Notes: generated by a model from the letters alone, not told the origin. A DNA stretch of 64,000 nucleotides from Acidobacteriota bacterium (GCA_018971385.1 JAGXAY010000003.1:20809-84808), one strand, 5' to 3'; counted from the first letter of the stretch, positions 26,154-34,752 are shown. Numbers and translations are program-made.

Positions 26154-26876
26154 TTAACTCTCGAGGGCGCTGAAGGGCTCGTACCCCTCGGCCTCCAGTT
26201 TTTCAGCGAGTTCGGGTCCACCCGACGCGACGACTCGCCCGGAACTGACGACGTGGATGACGTCCGGGGTCATTTCCTGAAGGAGTCGCCGGAAGTGGGT
26301 AATGGCGAGGACGCCACACGACCACTCGGCCGTCGCCTGGGCGAGGCGGCGCGCCACGGCACCGAGCGCGTCAACGTCCAGACCTGAGTCGATTTCGTCA
26401 AGAATCGCGAAACGAGGCCTCAGAACGCCAAACTGCACCATCTCGGCTCGTTTGCGTTCTCCTCCCGAGAGGTCGACGTTCATGAATCGATCGAGGAGTT
26501 CGTCGCGGAGTCCCACGCGGGCCGCCTCTTCGCTCATGCGCTCGCGCACCTCACCAAGTTCGCCCGCCGCAGCGAGCGCGTCGACGAGACGGACGCCCGG
26601 CACATCAAGAGGGTGCTGCAGGGCGAGGAAGAGCCCCGCGGAGACTCGCTCCGCCGGAGCGAGGGTCAAAAGATCGACTCCATCAATCGTCGCGCGTCCG
26701 CCCGTCACTCGATACCCCGGGTGTCCCGCTAACGCGTGCGCCAGAGTCGACTTACCCGAGCCGTTCGGCCCCATAATGACGTGAACTTCACCGGAGGACA
26801 TCTCCAGGCTCAAACCACGCAGAACCTCTTTCCCGGCAACCTCGACGCGTAACTCGTCAATAACGAAGTGGCTCAT
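26154..26876 (-). CDS. sufC: Fe-S cluster assembly ATPase SufC (copy 2)
   Basis: The 240-residue ABC ATPase starts MSHFVIDELRVEVAGKEVL. It has Walker A GPNGSGKST, Q-loop LALQHPLDVPGV, signature LSGGERKRAEMVQ, Walker B ILDEIDSGLDVDAL and the switch His in ITHFRRLLQEM. It is the last suf gene of the sufB operon and overlaps the Rieske gene stop by four bases, which fixes the start; 41 upstream codons are open but belong to the Rieske gene. Its position next to sufB/sufD makes it the natural partner of that scaffold. Copy 1 (22325-23086) lies with sufS/sufU. Confidence 0.94.
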   Translation of the reverse strand: MSHFVIDELRVEVAGKEVLRGLSLEMSSGEVHVIMGPNGSGKSTLAHALAGHPGYRVTGGRATIDGVDLLTLAPAERVSAGLFLALQHPLDVPGVRLVDALAAAGELGEVRERMSEEAARVGLRDELLDRFMNVDLSGGERKRAEMVQFGVLRPRFAILDEIDSGLDVDALGAVARRLAQATAEWSCGVLAITHFRRLLQEMTPDVIHVVSSGRVVASGGPELAEKLEAEGYEPFSALES

Positions 26877-27184
26877 TGGCCCACCACCTTCACTCGACCC
26901 TCTTCTACGACGGCGTCCCAGCGCTCCACGGGGTGAGTCGCCGGAAGCGACTGCGGTTCGCCCGTATCGAGGGCGAAGGTGGCTCCGTGTCGCGCACACT
27001 CGATCGTCCGGTCGACCACGTCGACCTCCCCTTCGGAGAGGGGAAAATCCTCGTGAGAGCAGCGATCAGAAAGTACGTAGACCTGATCGTCGAGGCGAAC
27101 GAGAACCAGCCGACGTCCCGGCACGTCCACGGGATACGCCCGTCCCGACTCAAAGTCGTCGAGCGCTCCGAGGTCGATGGTCAT
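26873..27184 (-). CDS. Rieske-type [2Fe-2S] ferredoxin of the suf operon
   Basis: The 103-residue protein holds the Rieske ligands in DRCSHEDFPL (C-x-H) and ECARHGATF (C-x2-H) inside a typical small beta fold, with no membrane anchor, so it is a soluble ferredoxin. Rieske proteins are common between sufD and sufC in actinobacteria, where an electron-transfer or cluster-client role is assumed but not proven. It overlaps sufD and sufC by four bases on both sides (ATGA), so all three are translated together. Confidence 0.93.
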   Translation of the reverse strand: MTIDLGALDDFESGRAYPVDVPGRRLVLVRLDDQVYVLSDRCSHEDFPLSEGEVDVVDRTIECARHGATFALDTGEPQSLPATHPVERWDAVVEEGRVKVVGQ

Positions 27185-28386
27185 GCTCCCACCACGGCGG
27201 ACAACTCAGTGGCCAACGCCGACTCAATAACTCCCGACACACTGTCGGGTAGGGCGGCGACCATCTCGTAGAGGAATCCCTGAATCATGAGGCGCTCGGC
27301 GTCGCGGCGGGGGACGCCCCGAGACTCGAGGTACCAGCGCTGGAGCTCGTCGAGAGGTCCCACACTGGACGCGTGAGCACACACGACGTCGTTTTCACGA
27401 ATGTCCAGATTCGGCACCGAGTCGGCGTGGGCGTGGGGTGACAGCAGGAGGTTGTGATTGGTCTGGCGCGCGTCGGTCTTCTTCGCACCCTTTTCGATTT
27501 CAATGAGTCCGGTGTAGATACTTCGCGACTCGCCGGCGACAGCCCCCTTCGAGAGCAAGACCGAGGAGGTGCGAGGTGCTCGGTGGTACTGCCGCGTGCG
27601 GTAGTCGTGCACCTGGGCGTCCCGACCGAGGTACGTCGTGCGCAGCTCGTTGCGTGCACCCGGGGCAACCAGATCAGCGTCATTGCGTGAGCGGTTGTAT
27701 CCCGCCCCGAGGGAGATCACTGCTTGGGCCAGGTGGGAATCACGTTCGAGTGTCGCGAGGGACCGCGCAATGTGCCACCCATCGAAGGGCAGGTATTGAT
27801 ACGTGCCGAGACGAAGGTTCGACGACTCCGCCACCGCGTAGTGAGACACGGGAACAACGAACGCTCCGGACTCCCCACTCAGGTGTTCCACGACGCTCAG
27901 CGAGCTTCTCGCCCCCACCACGAGGGAGGTCAAGGGGAAGCTGGCACCGCGACTCACCGTGGACTCGACGACCACCGGTTCCTCGAGGACCGTGCCGGGC
28001 TCCACGGTGATCTCGACCACTCCCGGGCTGAGGGCGAACGCCAGTTGACTAAAGGCGTCCTGGGCGAATCGTTCGTCCGTCTCCACCGGTCGCTGGCGAA
28101 CACTCACTCCGGGGGCCTCACCCCTGACCTCAATCAGCTCTCCGTTATGCACTCGAATCAGAAGGGCGGCGCGCGTCGAGAGACCCTGCGCCACCGACGA
28201 CGACGACGGCGCAAGTCCTTGGGCTAGCGAGAAGGTATCCAGGTCGAGCTCACGAAGGGGGGCGTAGCGCCACACCTCATCGGAGGTCGTGGGAAGCCCG
28301 AGGGCCTCGAAGGCCTCGAGTGCGAGTGTACGGGGGGCCTGTTGGGCGTCGCGGACGACGATGCGGGCCTGGTCAAGGAAGGTCAT
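27181..28386 (-). CDS. sufD: Fe-S cluster assembly scaffold subunit SufD
   Basis: The 401-residue protein has the SufD N-terminal helical part (RTLALEAFEALGLPTTSDEVWRYAPL) and the beta-helix core. The C-terminal family motif is DENDVVCAHASSVGPLDELQRWYLESRGV, written here from the segment DIRENDVVCAHASSVG, and GFLYEM follows. With SufB and SufC it forms the SufBCD scaffold on which new clusters are built. It is preceded by a 24-bp gap after the small Cys-rich gene and overlaps the Rieske gene. Confidence 0.95.
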   Translation of the reverse strand: MTFLDQARIVVRDAQQAPRTLALEAFEALGLPTTSDEVWRYAPLRELDLDTFSLAQGLAPSSSSVAQGLSTRAALLIRVHNGELIEVRGEAPGVSVRQRPVETDERFAQDAFSQLAFALSPGVVEITVEPGTVLEEPVVVESTVSRGASFPLTSLVVGARSSLSVVEHLSGESGAFVVPVSHYAVAESSNLRLGTYQYLPFDGWHIARSLATLERDSHLAQAVISLGAGYNRSRNDADLVAPGARNELRTTYLGRDAQVHDYRTRQYHRAPRTSSVLLSKGAVAGESRSIYTGLIEIEKGAKKTDARQTNHNLLLSPHAHADSVPNLDIRENDVVCAHASSVGPLDELQRWYLESRGVPRRDAERLMIQGFLYEMVAALPDSVSGVIESALATELSAVVGA

Positions 28387-28410
28387 AGAACTCCGGCAGT
28401 GTAATAGGCG

Positions 28411-28827
28411 CTAGGGGCGCTTCCAGAACTTCCAGCCCCGGCGGGGCTCGTGCTGACGATCAAGCTCACGACGGCGCTCCTCAATGAGGTCGGGGGCGAC
28501 CGCCTCGATAATCTCGTCCGCCGCGTTCAAAATGTCTCGACGCTCCTCGAGGGGAATGGAGCCCGCCGGCTCCGGCTCCACTTGGGGACGGCGAGCGAGG
28601 GACCCGTGCACCCAGCCGGCGTCAGCCAAACGGGGCTCGAAGGTCACACAGCCCTCCGGACACGCCCACGGCTGATCGGGGGCGTTGCCGAGCGAGCAGA
28701 ATCTCGCCACCTCACCGGACGCGTAGGTCCGACTCTGGTAGTGCTTGCACTCTTCACGCATCGCCATGGTGAGCCCCATTGTGGCACCGCAACCAGTCAG
28801 AGTGGCCGGGTCGAAAGTCCCCGCCAC
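28411..28827 (-). CDS. uncharacterised cysteine-rich protein encoded between sufB and sufD
   Basis: The 138-residue protein has no domain I can name. It has five cysteines (13, 27, 44, 56, 60). The last four form C-x16-C-x11-C-x3-C within a compact block reading EECKHYQSRTY, RFCSLGNAPDQPWACPEGC and EPRLADAGWVHGSL. A charged C-terminal helix (RRDILNAADEIIEAVAPDLIEERRRELDRQ is its region, residues ~92-125) and a WKFWKRP tail follow. A GTG start directly follows the sufB TGA, with GGAGG about 14 bases upstream; ATG at codon 17 or 23 is an alternative that would drop Cys13. The position suggests an Fe-S or zinc-binding accessory of the Suf machine. Confidence 0.82.
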   Translation of the reverse strand: MAGTFDPATLTGCGATMGLTMAMREECKHYQSRTYASGEVARFCSLGNAPDQPWACPEGCVTFEPRLADAGWVHGSLARRPQVEPEPAGSIPLEERRDILNAADEIIEAVAPDLIEERRRELDRQHEPRRGWKFWKRP

Positions 28828-30228
28828 TCACCCGATGGATCCCTCCATCTGAAGTTCGATGAGCCGGGACCACTCCACCGCGTACTCCATGGGGAGCGTC
28901 CGCGTGACCGGCTCGATAAAGCCGTTCACGATCATGCCCATCGCCTGGGACTCGGTGAGTCCCCGACTCATCAAGTAGTAGAGCTGGTCGTCACCAATCT
29001 TGGACACGGTCGCCTCGTGGCCGATGGAGGCGTCTTGTTCTCCCACTTCCATGTAGGGCCGAGTCTCCGAGACCGATATTTCGTCGAGCAAGAGTGCGTC
29101 GCAGCGCACGAAGCTCTTGGCGCCTCGCGCGCCCTCCTCCACCTTCACCAGACCCCGGTAGGCGGTCGTCCCCCCGTCCTTCGAAATCGACTTCGACACG
29201 ATGGTTGACGTCGTCTCGGGGGCACAGTGCACCATCTTCGCCCCGGCGTCTTGCACCTGGCCCGGTCCGGCGTAGGCGACGGAGAGCACCTCACCGGAGG
29301 CCTTCGGGCCCATCAGGTAGACCGCGGGGTACTTCATGGTGAGTCGAGATCCGATGTTGCCGTCGATCCATTCGACGTGAGCTTCTTCCTCCGCCCGCGC
29401 CCGCTTCGTCACCAAGTTGTACACGTTATTGGACCAGTTCTGAATGGTCGTGTAGGTGATGCGAGCGCCCTTCAGGGCAATAAGTTCCACCACGGCCGAG
29501 TGCAACGAGTCGGTGGAGTAGACCGGGGCGGAACATCCCTCGACGTAGTGAACCTGGGACCCCTCGTCCGCGATGATGAGAGTGCGCTCGAACTGACCCA
29601 TGTTTTCCGTGTTGATACGGAAGTAGGCCTGGAGGGGCTGGTCCACCTTGACTCCCGGGGGGACGTAGATGAAGGATCCTCCACTCCACACGGCCGAGTT
29701 GAGCGCGGCGAACTTGTTGTCATTCGGAGGGATCACCGTTCCGAAGTACTTCTTCACGAGGTCCGGATATTCGCGCACCGCGGTATCCATGTCGCAAAAG
29801 AGGACACCGAGACGCTCGAGGTCCTCCCGGTTGCGATGAAAAACGACCTCCGATTCGTACTGGGCCGTTACTCCCGCGAGGTACTTGCGCTCCGCCTCGG
29901 GAATACCCAATTTTTCGTAGGTGTTCTTGATGACGTCGGGCAAGTCCTCCCACCGCTCCACACGGTCCTCCGTGGGCTTGATGTAGTAGTAGATGTCGTT
30001 GAAATCGAGGTCGGGCATTCGGGTGGCGAACCAGGGCAACATGGGCTTGCGTTCGAAGCGCTTCAGGGCGTTGAGGCGAAACTCCAACATCCAGGGCTCT
30101 TCGCTCTTAATGGAGGACATCTCCCGTACGATCGCTTCGTTGATGCCCTTCTTCGGCTTAAAAACGGGGATTTGCTCGTCGGACCACCCCAGCTGGTATC
30201 TACTGAAGTCCAAGTTGTCGATCGCCAT
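28828..30228 (-). CDS. sufB: Fe-S cluster assembly scaffold subunit SufB
   Basis: The 466-residue protein has the SufB start ([28 protein letters not shown]), [30 protein letters not shown], the beta-helix core with YVEGCSAP, and [20 protein letters not shown] with the conserved Cys. The ending [21 protein letters not shown] is also typical. It receives sulfur and builds the nascent cluster with SufC and SufD. The ATG is preceded by GGGAGAGG. It heads the minus-strand suf operon sufB - Cys-rich protein - sufD - Rieske - sufC, and an inverted repeat lies just upstream. Confidence 0.97.
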   Translation of the reverse strand: MAIDNLDFSRYQLGWSDEQIPVFKPKKGINEAIVREMSSIKSEEPWMLEFRLNALKRFERKPMLPWFATRMPDLDFNDIYYYIKPTEDRVERWEDLPDVIKNTYEKLGIPEAERKYLAGVTAQYESEVVFHRNREDLERLGVLFCDMDTAVREYPDLVKKYFGTVIPPNDNKFAALNSAVWSGGSFIYVPPGVKVDQPLQAYFRINTENMGQFERTLIIADEGSQVHYVEGCSAPVYSTDSLHSAVVELIALKGARITYTTIQNWSNNVYNLVTKRARAEEEAHVEWIDGNIGSRLTMKYPAVYLMGPKASGEVLSVAYAGPGQVQDAGAKMVHCAPETTSTIVSKSISKDGGTTAYRGLVKVEEGARGAKSFVRCDALLLDEISVSETRPYMEVGEQDASIGHEATVSKIGDDQLYYLMSRGLTESQAMGMIVNGFIEPVTRTLPMEYAVEWSRLIELQMEGSIG

Positions 30229-30240
30229 GACACCTCTCCC

Positions 30241-30276
30241 GGGGAGTTTTTCCTACGGCCATGTTAGTAACTCCCC
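30241..30276 (-). promoter_or_regulatory. 8-bp inverted repeat flanking the likely sufB promoter
   Basis: The arms (GGGGAGTT at 30241-30248, AACTCCCC at 30269-30276) are perfect and 20 bp apart. Between them, on the minus strand, lies TAACAT, which fits the -10 pattern of this genome. The arms could be an operator for a repressor of the suf operon, or form a hairpin just above the ribosome-binding site if transcription starts upstream. Confidence 0.4.
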
Positions 30277-30313
30277 CGACACGCCACACCCCTAATCCTG
30301 GCAGAGTGGAACG

Positions 30314-32470
30314 ATGCCCACCGCGCCCCGACCCACCGCTCGACCCACCGAGATCACCCGCCACGACCACACCCGGGTGGACCCCTACCTCTGGCTCCGT
30401 GATCGGGACAATACCGAGGTCCACGCTCACCTCGAAGCGGAGAACGCCTTTCTCTCCGACTCCCTACGCCACCTCGAACCGCTCGCGGGGGAGATTTTCG
30501 ACGAAATTCGCCAGCGCATTGAGGAGACCGATACCTCCGTGCCGGTGCGAAAAGGCGCGTGGTGGTACTTCGAACGCACTCGAGAGGGCTTGAGTTATCC
30601 CTTAAGTTGTCGCGTGCCCGTGCGGGGCGACGATTGGACCCCTCCCACCGTCGACCCCGCGACGAGTCTCGAGGGGGAGCAGGTCCTCCTCGACGAGAAC
30701 GTTGAAGCCGAGGGGCACGACTTTCTCTCCGTGGGAGTGTTCGCCGTGAGCCCCGACGACTCCCTGGTCGCCGTCGGAGTCGACTTCGAGGGTGACGAAC
30801 GTCACCGCGTGGACTTTCGAAGCCTCGTGGGCGGTGTCTCGCCCACCGAAGTTCTGGAGGACGTGTACTACGGACTGGCGTGGGCGAACGACTCGCGCCA
30901 CGTCTTCTACACCCGAGTGGACGACGCTATGAGGCCCTACCAAGTGTGGCGCCACGAGCTCGGCACCCCGCCCGAGAACGACGTCCTGGTCTTCGAGGAA
31001 GATGACGCCCTCTACAACGTCTCCGTCGGTCGCTCCCGAGACGAGCGAACCCTCGTCATCGCCGTCGGATCATCGACGACGTCCGAGTACTGGTGGCTCG
31101 ACGCGGATACTCCCCTCGGCACCTGGACAGTTGTCGAGGCTCGCCGCAGCGGAGTCGAGTACTCCCTCGAACACGCGCTCGACTCCTCGGGTGACGCCTG
31201 GTGGCTCATGGTCACCAACGACGACGCGACCGACTTTCGCCTCCTCGCGCGTCGGCGCGACGGTGGCGCGTGGCGAGAAATCATCGCGCATCGAGAGGGA
31301 GTGCGCCTCGAGGGCGTGGACGCGTTTCGCGACGTGTGGGCTGTCTCGGAGCGTCGAGACGGAACGGCCGCGGTACGCCTCATCCCTCTCGCCGGCGTCG
31401 ACCTCAACCGGGCCGACCTCACCGACGACGGTGATCTCGTGGGAAGCGAGTCGGGGCCGACGACCGTAGTCCTCGCCGCCAACGCGTCGTTCAACACTCC
31501 GGTCGTCCGCCTGCTCACCACCTCTCTTCGCCAACCTCGTCGAGTCATCGACGTGGAGATCGCCACCGGCGAGCACTTCGTACGAAAGGAACAGCGCGTT
31601 CTCGGAGGATTTGACGCCGACGAGTACGTGACCGGCCGCGTGTGGGTGACGGCGAGTGACGGCGTCAACATTCCCGTGTCCGTGCTCGCGCGACGGGGGG
31701 TCCTCGTCGAGACCTCCGACGGCGAGCTGGTTGCCCCCGTACCGGCGCCGCTTCTCCTCTACGGGTACGGCGCCTACGAAATCTCTATCGATCCAGCCTT
31801 CTCTTCCCTCCGGCTCTCCCTCGTCGATCGGGGCGTCATCTTCGCCATCGCTCACGTCCGCGGAGGGGGCGAGATGGGTCGCTCGTGGTACGAAATGGGT
31901 CGACTCGCCCAGAAGCCGACCACGTTCTCCGATTTCGTACGGGTTGCTCGCCATCTCGTGGAGTCCCGCTGGACGACTCCCGGCCAGCTAGCCGCCCGGG
32001 GAGGATCCGCCGGGGGCCTGCTCATGGGTGCCGCCATGAACCTCGCCCCTGAACTCTTCAGGGCCGTCGTCGCCGAAGTTCCCTTCGTCGACGTCGTGAC
32101 CACCATGCTCGACGCGTCACTGCCGCTCACGGTAGGCGAGTGGGAAGAGTGGGGTAATCCCGACGCGGATCCGGTCGCCTACCGAACGATGCTGAGCTAC
32201 TCCCCCTACGACAATCTGCGTCCCGAGGACGAGGTCACCCCCACGTATCCTCGCCTCTTCGCCACGGGTGGATTGAACGACTCGCGAGTGGGATTTTGGG
32301 AACCCGCGAAGTGGGTGGCGCGACTGCGCGACCTTCGCCCCTCCATCGAGGCGTACCTCAAGATGGAGATGGGTGCCGGACACGGGGGAGCGTCGGGGCG
32401 TTACGACGCGTGGCGAGATGAAGCCCAGGTCATGGCCTTCATCCTCGACGCCCTTACCACGCCGAAATAA
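30314..32470 (+). CDS. ptrB: S9 prolyl oligopeptidase family (oligopeptidase B-like)
   Basis: The 718-residue peptidase has an N-terminal seven-bladed propeller (DPYLWLRDRDNTEVHAHLEAEN at the start region, FYTRVD) and a C-terminal hydrolase domain. That domain shows YGYGAYE, IAHVRGGGEMGRSWYE, the nucleophile Ser in ARGGSAGGLLMGA, the Asp region in LFATGGLNDSRVGFWEP and the catalytic His in GAGHGGASGRYD. Oligopeptidase B cuts short peptides after basic residues in the cytosol. It is divergent from sufB and starts with ATG; its end overlaps the convergent small membrane gene by 17 bases. Confidence 0.93.
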   Translation: MPTAPRPTARPTEITRHDHTRVDPYLWLRDRDNTEVHAHLEAENAFLSDSLRHLEPLAGEIFDEIRQRIEETDTSVPVRKGAWWYFERTREGLSYPLSCRVPVRGDDWTPPTVDPATSLEGEQVLLDENVEAEGHDFLSVGVFAVSPDDSLVAVGVDFEGDERHRVDFRSLVGGVSPTEVLEDVYYGLAWANDSRHVFYTRVDDAMRPYQVWRHELGTPPENDVLVFEEDDALYNVSVGRSRDERTLVIAVGSSTTSEYWWLDADTPLGTWTVVEARRSGVEYSLEHALDSSGDAWWLMVTNDDATDFRLLARRRDGGAWREIIAHREGVRLEGVDAFRDVWAVSERRDGTAAVRLIPLAGVDLNRADLTDDGDLVGSESGPTTVVLAANASFNTPVVRLLTTSLRQPRRVIDVEIATGEHFVRKEQRVLGGFDADEYVTGRVWVTASDGVNIPVSVLARRGVLVETSDGELVAPVPAPLLLYGYGAYEISIDPAFSSLRLSLVDRGVIFAIAHVRGGGEMGRSWYEMGRLAQKPTTFSDFVRVARHLVESRWTTPGQLAARGGSAGGLLMGAAMNLAPELFRAVVAEVPFVDVVTTMLDASLPLTVGEWEEWGNPDADPVAYRTMLSYSPYDNLRPEDEVTPTYPRLFATGGLNDSRVGFWEPAKWVARLRDLRPSIEAYLKMEMGAGHGGASGRYDAWRDEAQVMAFILDALTTPK

Positions 32471-32903
32471 GTCCGAGTGGGGCGTGGGTGGTCACTGGCC
32501 ACCACCACCAGGTCACCACGGCGATGACCGCCAACGCCAGTGCCACGACGAGGGTCAGACGGCGACGACGGCGGCGCGAACGGGGATGAGTGGTCTTACG
32601 CAGCGAGCGAGCGAGCGCCCACGACTCGTCGTGGCGAACTGACGGTGGACTCGTCACGTGATCGACGGTGAGGGGATGATCACCGATGAGGTGATCCGGC
32701 GGAACTATTCGCGGGAGTTCAATGCGGTGAGGTTCCTCGGGCTCGCTACCGTCCAGCACACGAAAACCTCGCACCGGTCGGAGTGGAGCCGGGGGCAGCA
32801 CACTTCCCGAGGAAGGTAAGTCACGGGTCCGGCGGCGCCAGACGATCGCCAGGGTGACGAGCGCAACGACGACGAGTGCTCCGAGCACCTGCACCACGCT
32901 CAC
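32454..32903 (-). CDS. hypothetical protein with two membrane helices
   Basis: The 149-residue protein has an N-terminal membrane helix (VVQVLGALVVVALVTLAIVW), a ~75-residue Pro-rich polar middle, a run of basic residues (RSRRRRRRL) and a second helix (TLVVALALAVIAVVTWWWW) near the C-terminus. I recognise no domain. Support for a real gene is the strong AAGGAGG before the GTG start. The basic run before the second helix suggests the middle region faces the cytosol. Confidence 0.65.
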   Translation of the reverse strand: MSVVQVLGALVVVALVTLAIVWRRRTRDLPSSGSVLPPAPLRPVRGFRVLDGSEPEEPHRIELPRIVPPDHLIGDHPLTVDHVTSPPSVRHDESWALARSLRKTTHPRSRRRRRRLTLVVALALAVIAVVTWWWWPVTTHAPLGLISAW

Positions 32904-32944
32904 CCGGCCTCCTTCGCTCTAGGCCCAGCGTAGCCAGCGCGACG

Positions 32945-33415
32945 CTACGACTCCAGTGAGCGGAAGCCGCGACGGTGGTAGATGAGGGGTTCACCCTCGC
33001 CGTACTCGACGTGAGCGGCGCTTAACACGACGACGTCGTGGTCCCCGTAACGACTCTCCGCCACCCGTTCACCCTCGAGCCACGCCAGCGCACCCTCGAG
33101 AAAGGGGGAGCCGTCCGGTCCGGGTCGCCAGGAGACGCCCTCGTACTTATCGATGCCCGACGTGGCGAACTGAACCGCGAGTTCGGCTTGATCCGCCCGT
33201 AGAACGTTGACGCCGAAGTAAGTGGCGTCACGCATCGTCGCCCACGACTTGCCCTCACTCGCGACAGCGAAGGACACGAGCGGAGGTTCGAGGGAGAGAG
33301 AGACGAAAGTCTGGGCGGTAAAACCGGCTGGTCCGTGCGGGCCGTGGGCGGTAATCACCACGACGCCCGTCGGGTAGCGACTGGCCATTTCCTTTAATTC
33401 GTCCGCGTGAGCCAC
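32945..33415 (-). CDS. flavin reductase-like, FMN-binding protein
   Basis: The 156-residue protein matches the HpaC/flavin-reductase domain: ASRYPTGVVVITAHGPHGPAGFTAQTFVSLSLEPPLVSFAVA, then FGVNVLRADQAELAVQFA, and near the end DHDVVVLSAAHVEYGEGEPLIYHRRGF. Such proteins supply reduced flavin to a monooxygenase partner or act as small flavoenzymes. The partner is not obvious here. The GTG start has TAGCCT six bases upstream, and that element includes the mutY stop codon, so it is likely expressed from its own leaderless promoter inside the mutY 3' end. Confidence 0.9.
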   Translation of the reverse strand: MAHADELKEMASRYPTGVVVITAHGPHGPAGFTAQTFVSLSLEPPLVSFAVASEGKSWATMRDATYFGVNVLRADQAELAVQFATSGIDKYEGVSWRPGPDGSPFLEGALAWLEGERVAESRYGDHDVVVLSAAHVEYGEGEPLIYHRRGFRSLES

Positions 33416-33421
33416 CGTCGA

Positions 33422-33427
33422 AGGCTA
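33422..33427 (-). promoter_or_regulatory. -10 element of the flavin reductase gene
   Basis: TAGCCT ends six bases before the GTG. Its TAG is also the stop codon of mutY, so coding and promoter signals overlap. Confidence 0.5.
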
Positions 33428-34348
33428 CCGGCTGCGCTCCGTGGGCCAGGCCACCCCGTCCTCACCCAAGGTGCAGAAGCCCTCCCTCACGAGAGCGCCG
33501 ACCACTCTCTCCAGATCGGATCGTTGGAGCCCGGTCCGTTGGGCGAGCAGCTCGAACGAGAGAGGGGCTGACTCGAGACTCCCTAGTACGAGGCCCCGGC
33601 GCTGTCGCTCGGAACCCTCGAATCGCGCCTGGGGACGACTCACGAAGGCCGACGTGGTCGCCGGATCGTCGCCTCCCGCTTCTCGCCACGCACACACCCG
33701 GCGCACCGGACACTCCTCACACCGTGGCTGAGGTCGACACCACTGCGCGCCGAGGTCGAGCAGTGACTGATTGAAGGCCCCAACATCGTCGCGCGGGAGG
33801 AGGCGACTCGCCTCGAGGCGGGCCTCGGCCGGGCGAAGCGATCGATTAGCGAGGGCCCTCGCGAGGACTCGCCCCACGTTGGTGTCGATGACGGGCACCC
33901 GTCGTGAGAAGGCAAAACTCGCCACGGCGGACGCCGTGTACTCCCCGACGCCCGGGAGGCGCCGAAGGCTCTCGAGCGAGTCGGGGACCCGCCCCCCGTA
34001 CTCATCAACCATGATGGTCGCCGCTTCTCGCAGGCGCAACGCACGTCGGGGGTACCCCAAACCGCGCCATCCTTCGAGGATCTCTCCTACCGGAGCCCGG
34101 GCGGCGTCGCTCGGAGACGGGTACGCGGTAACGAAAGACTCCCAGTACCGGATCACGCGAGAGACGGGGGTCTGTTGGAGCATCGTCTCGGAGACGAAGA
34201 CTCCCCACGGACTCGACCCCGTCCAGGGCAAGTCCCGAGCCATCACCCCGCGGGCTCGACGCAGCGCGCCGCGGAGGCGAACGTACTGTTCACCGGTGGG
34301 GTTAGTCAGCGACAACCTCGTCGAGGGGGCGGACGGAGAACGACGCAA
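33425..34348 (-). CDS. mutY: A/G-specific adenine DNA glycosylase
   Basis: The glycosylase (307 residues with the upstream ATG) carries RDLPWTGSSPWGVFVSETMLQQTPV with the catalytic Glu. The helix-hairpin-helix LPGVGEYTASAVASFAF, the catalytic Asp in VIDTNVGRVLAR and a C-terminal cluster loop CRPQPRCEECPVRRVC follow. It removes A opposite 8-oxoG. The loop is C-x5-C-x2-C-x5-C, one residue shorter than the common C-x6-C spacing. The C-terminal 8-oxoG recognition domain is short. The start is uncertain: the ATG overlaps the upstream gene by 47 bases, while a TTG at 34315 would overlap by 14. Confidence 0.9.
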   Translation of the reverse strand: MRRSPSAPSTRLSLTNPTGEQYVRLRGALRRARGVMARDLPWTGSSPWGVFVSETMLQQTPVSRVIRYWESFVTAYPSPSDAARAPVGEILEGWRGLGYPRRALRLREAATIMVDEYGGRVPDSLESLRRLPGVGEYTASAVASFAFSRRVPVIDTNVGRVLARALANRSLRPAEARLEASRLLPRDDVGAFNQSLLDLGAQWCRPQPRCEECPVRRVCAWREAGGDDPATTSAFVSRPQARFEGSERQRRGLVLGSLESAPLSFELLAQRTGLQRSDLERVVGALVREGFCTLGEDGVAWPTERSR

Positions 34349-34739
34349 TGGAACCGGGTAGGGACTCTCCGTTGATCACGAAGCGCCAACTAAAACGGCC
34401 GCCCGGCGGCAGCGGCACGGGACCGAGATTGATCGCGAGGGGGACGTCCACTGACGTTCCAGCGGGAACTCCCTGCGGCTGCACAGCGGTGAAATCGCCG
34501 CGGATCTCCAGACTCTGGGGCCCCTCCGGTGTATCGAAGTGGACGAGATTCCCGTCGGCGTCTTCGAGGAACAACTCCCAGTGGTGGTCGAGGTCAAACT
34601 CGTGGACGTCCACCGACACTTTGATGGCCACCGCCGTCGGAGTGGGTTGGGGCCCACAGACCGACCACCCTCCACCGAGGATGTAGAGCTTGCCGTCCGC
34701 CACCTGGGCCGAGTCCGCCAACAACATAGTCACGTTCAT
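34302..34739 (-). CDS. conserved hypothetical protein (DUF6941-like)
   Basis: The 145-residue protein starts MNVTMLLADSAQVADGKLY, then has ILGGGWSVCGPQPTPTAVA and a beta-rich remainder (HHWELFLEDADGN, VPLAINLGPVPLPPGGRFSWRFVINGESL). The opening matches a widespread actinobacterial family of unknown function that I know as DUF6941; the shape suggests an immunoglobulin-like beta sandwich. The ATG was chosen over an upstream in-frame extension because TAGTCT lies seven bases before it. It precedes mutY, but a shared function is not implied. Confidence 0.78.
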   Translation of the reverse strand: MNVTMLLADSAQVADGKLYILGGGWSVCGPQPTPTAVAIKVSVDVHEFDLDHHWELFLEDADGNLVHFDTPEGPQSLEIRGDFTAVQPQGVPAGTSVDVPLAINLGPVPLPPGGRFSWRFVINGESLPGSIASFSVRPLDEVVAD

Positions 34740-34746
34740 ACCGACC

Positions 34747-34752
34747 AGACTA
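34747..34752 (-). promoter_or_regulatory. -10 element of the DUF6941-like gene
   Basis: TAGTCT ends seven bases before the ATG, with no ribosome-binding site. It lies in the 139-bp divergent spacer shared with the NlpC/P60 gene. Confidence 0.5.

Noticed and set aside
32925..32945. CGTAGC...GCTACG repeat beside the flavin reductase stop as a terminator
   Set aside because: The stem has only six pairs and no T tract follows on either strand.
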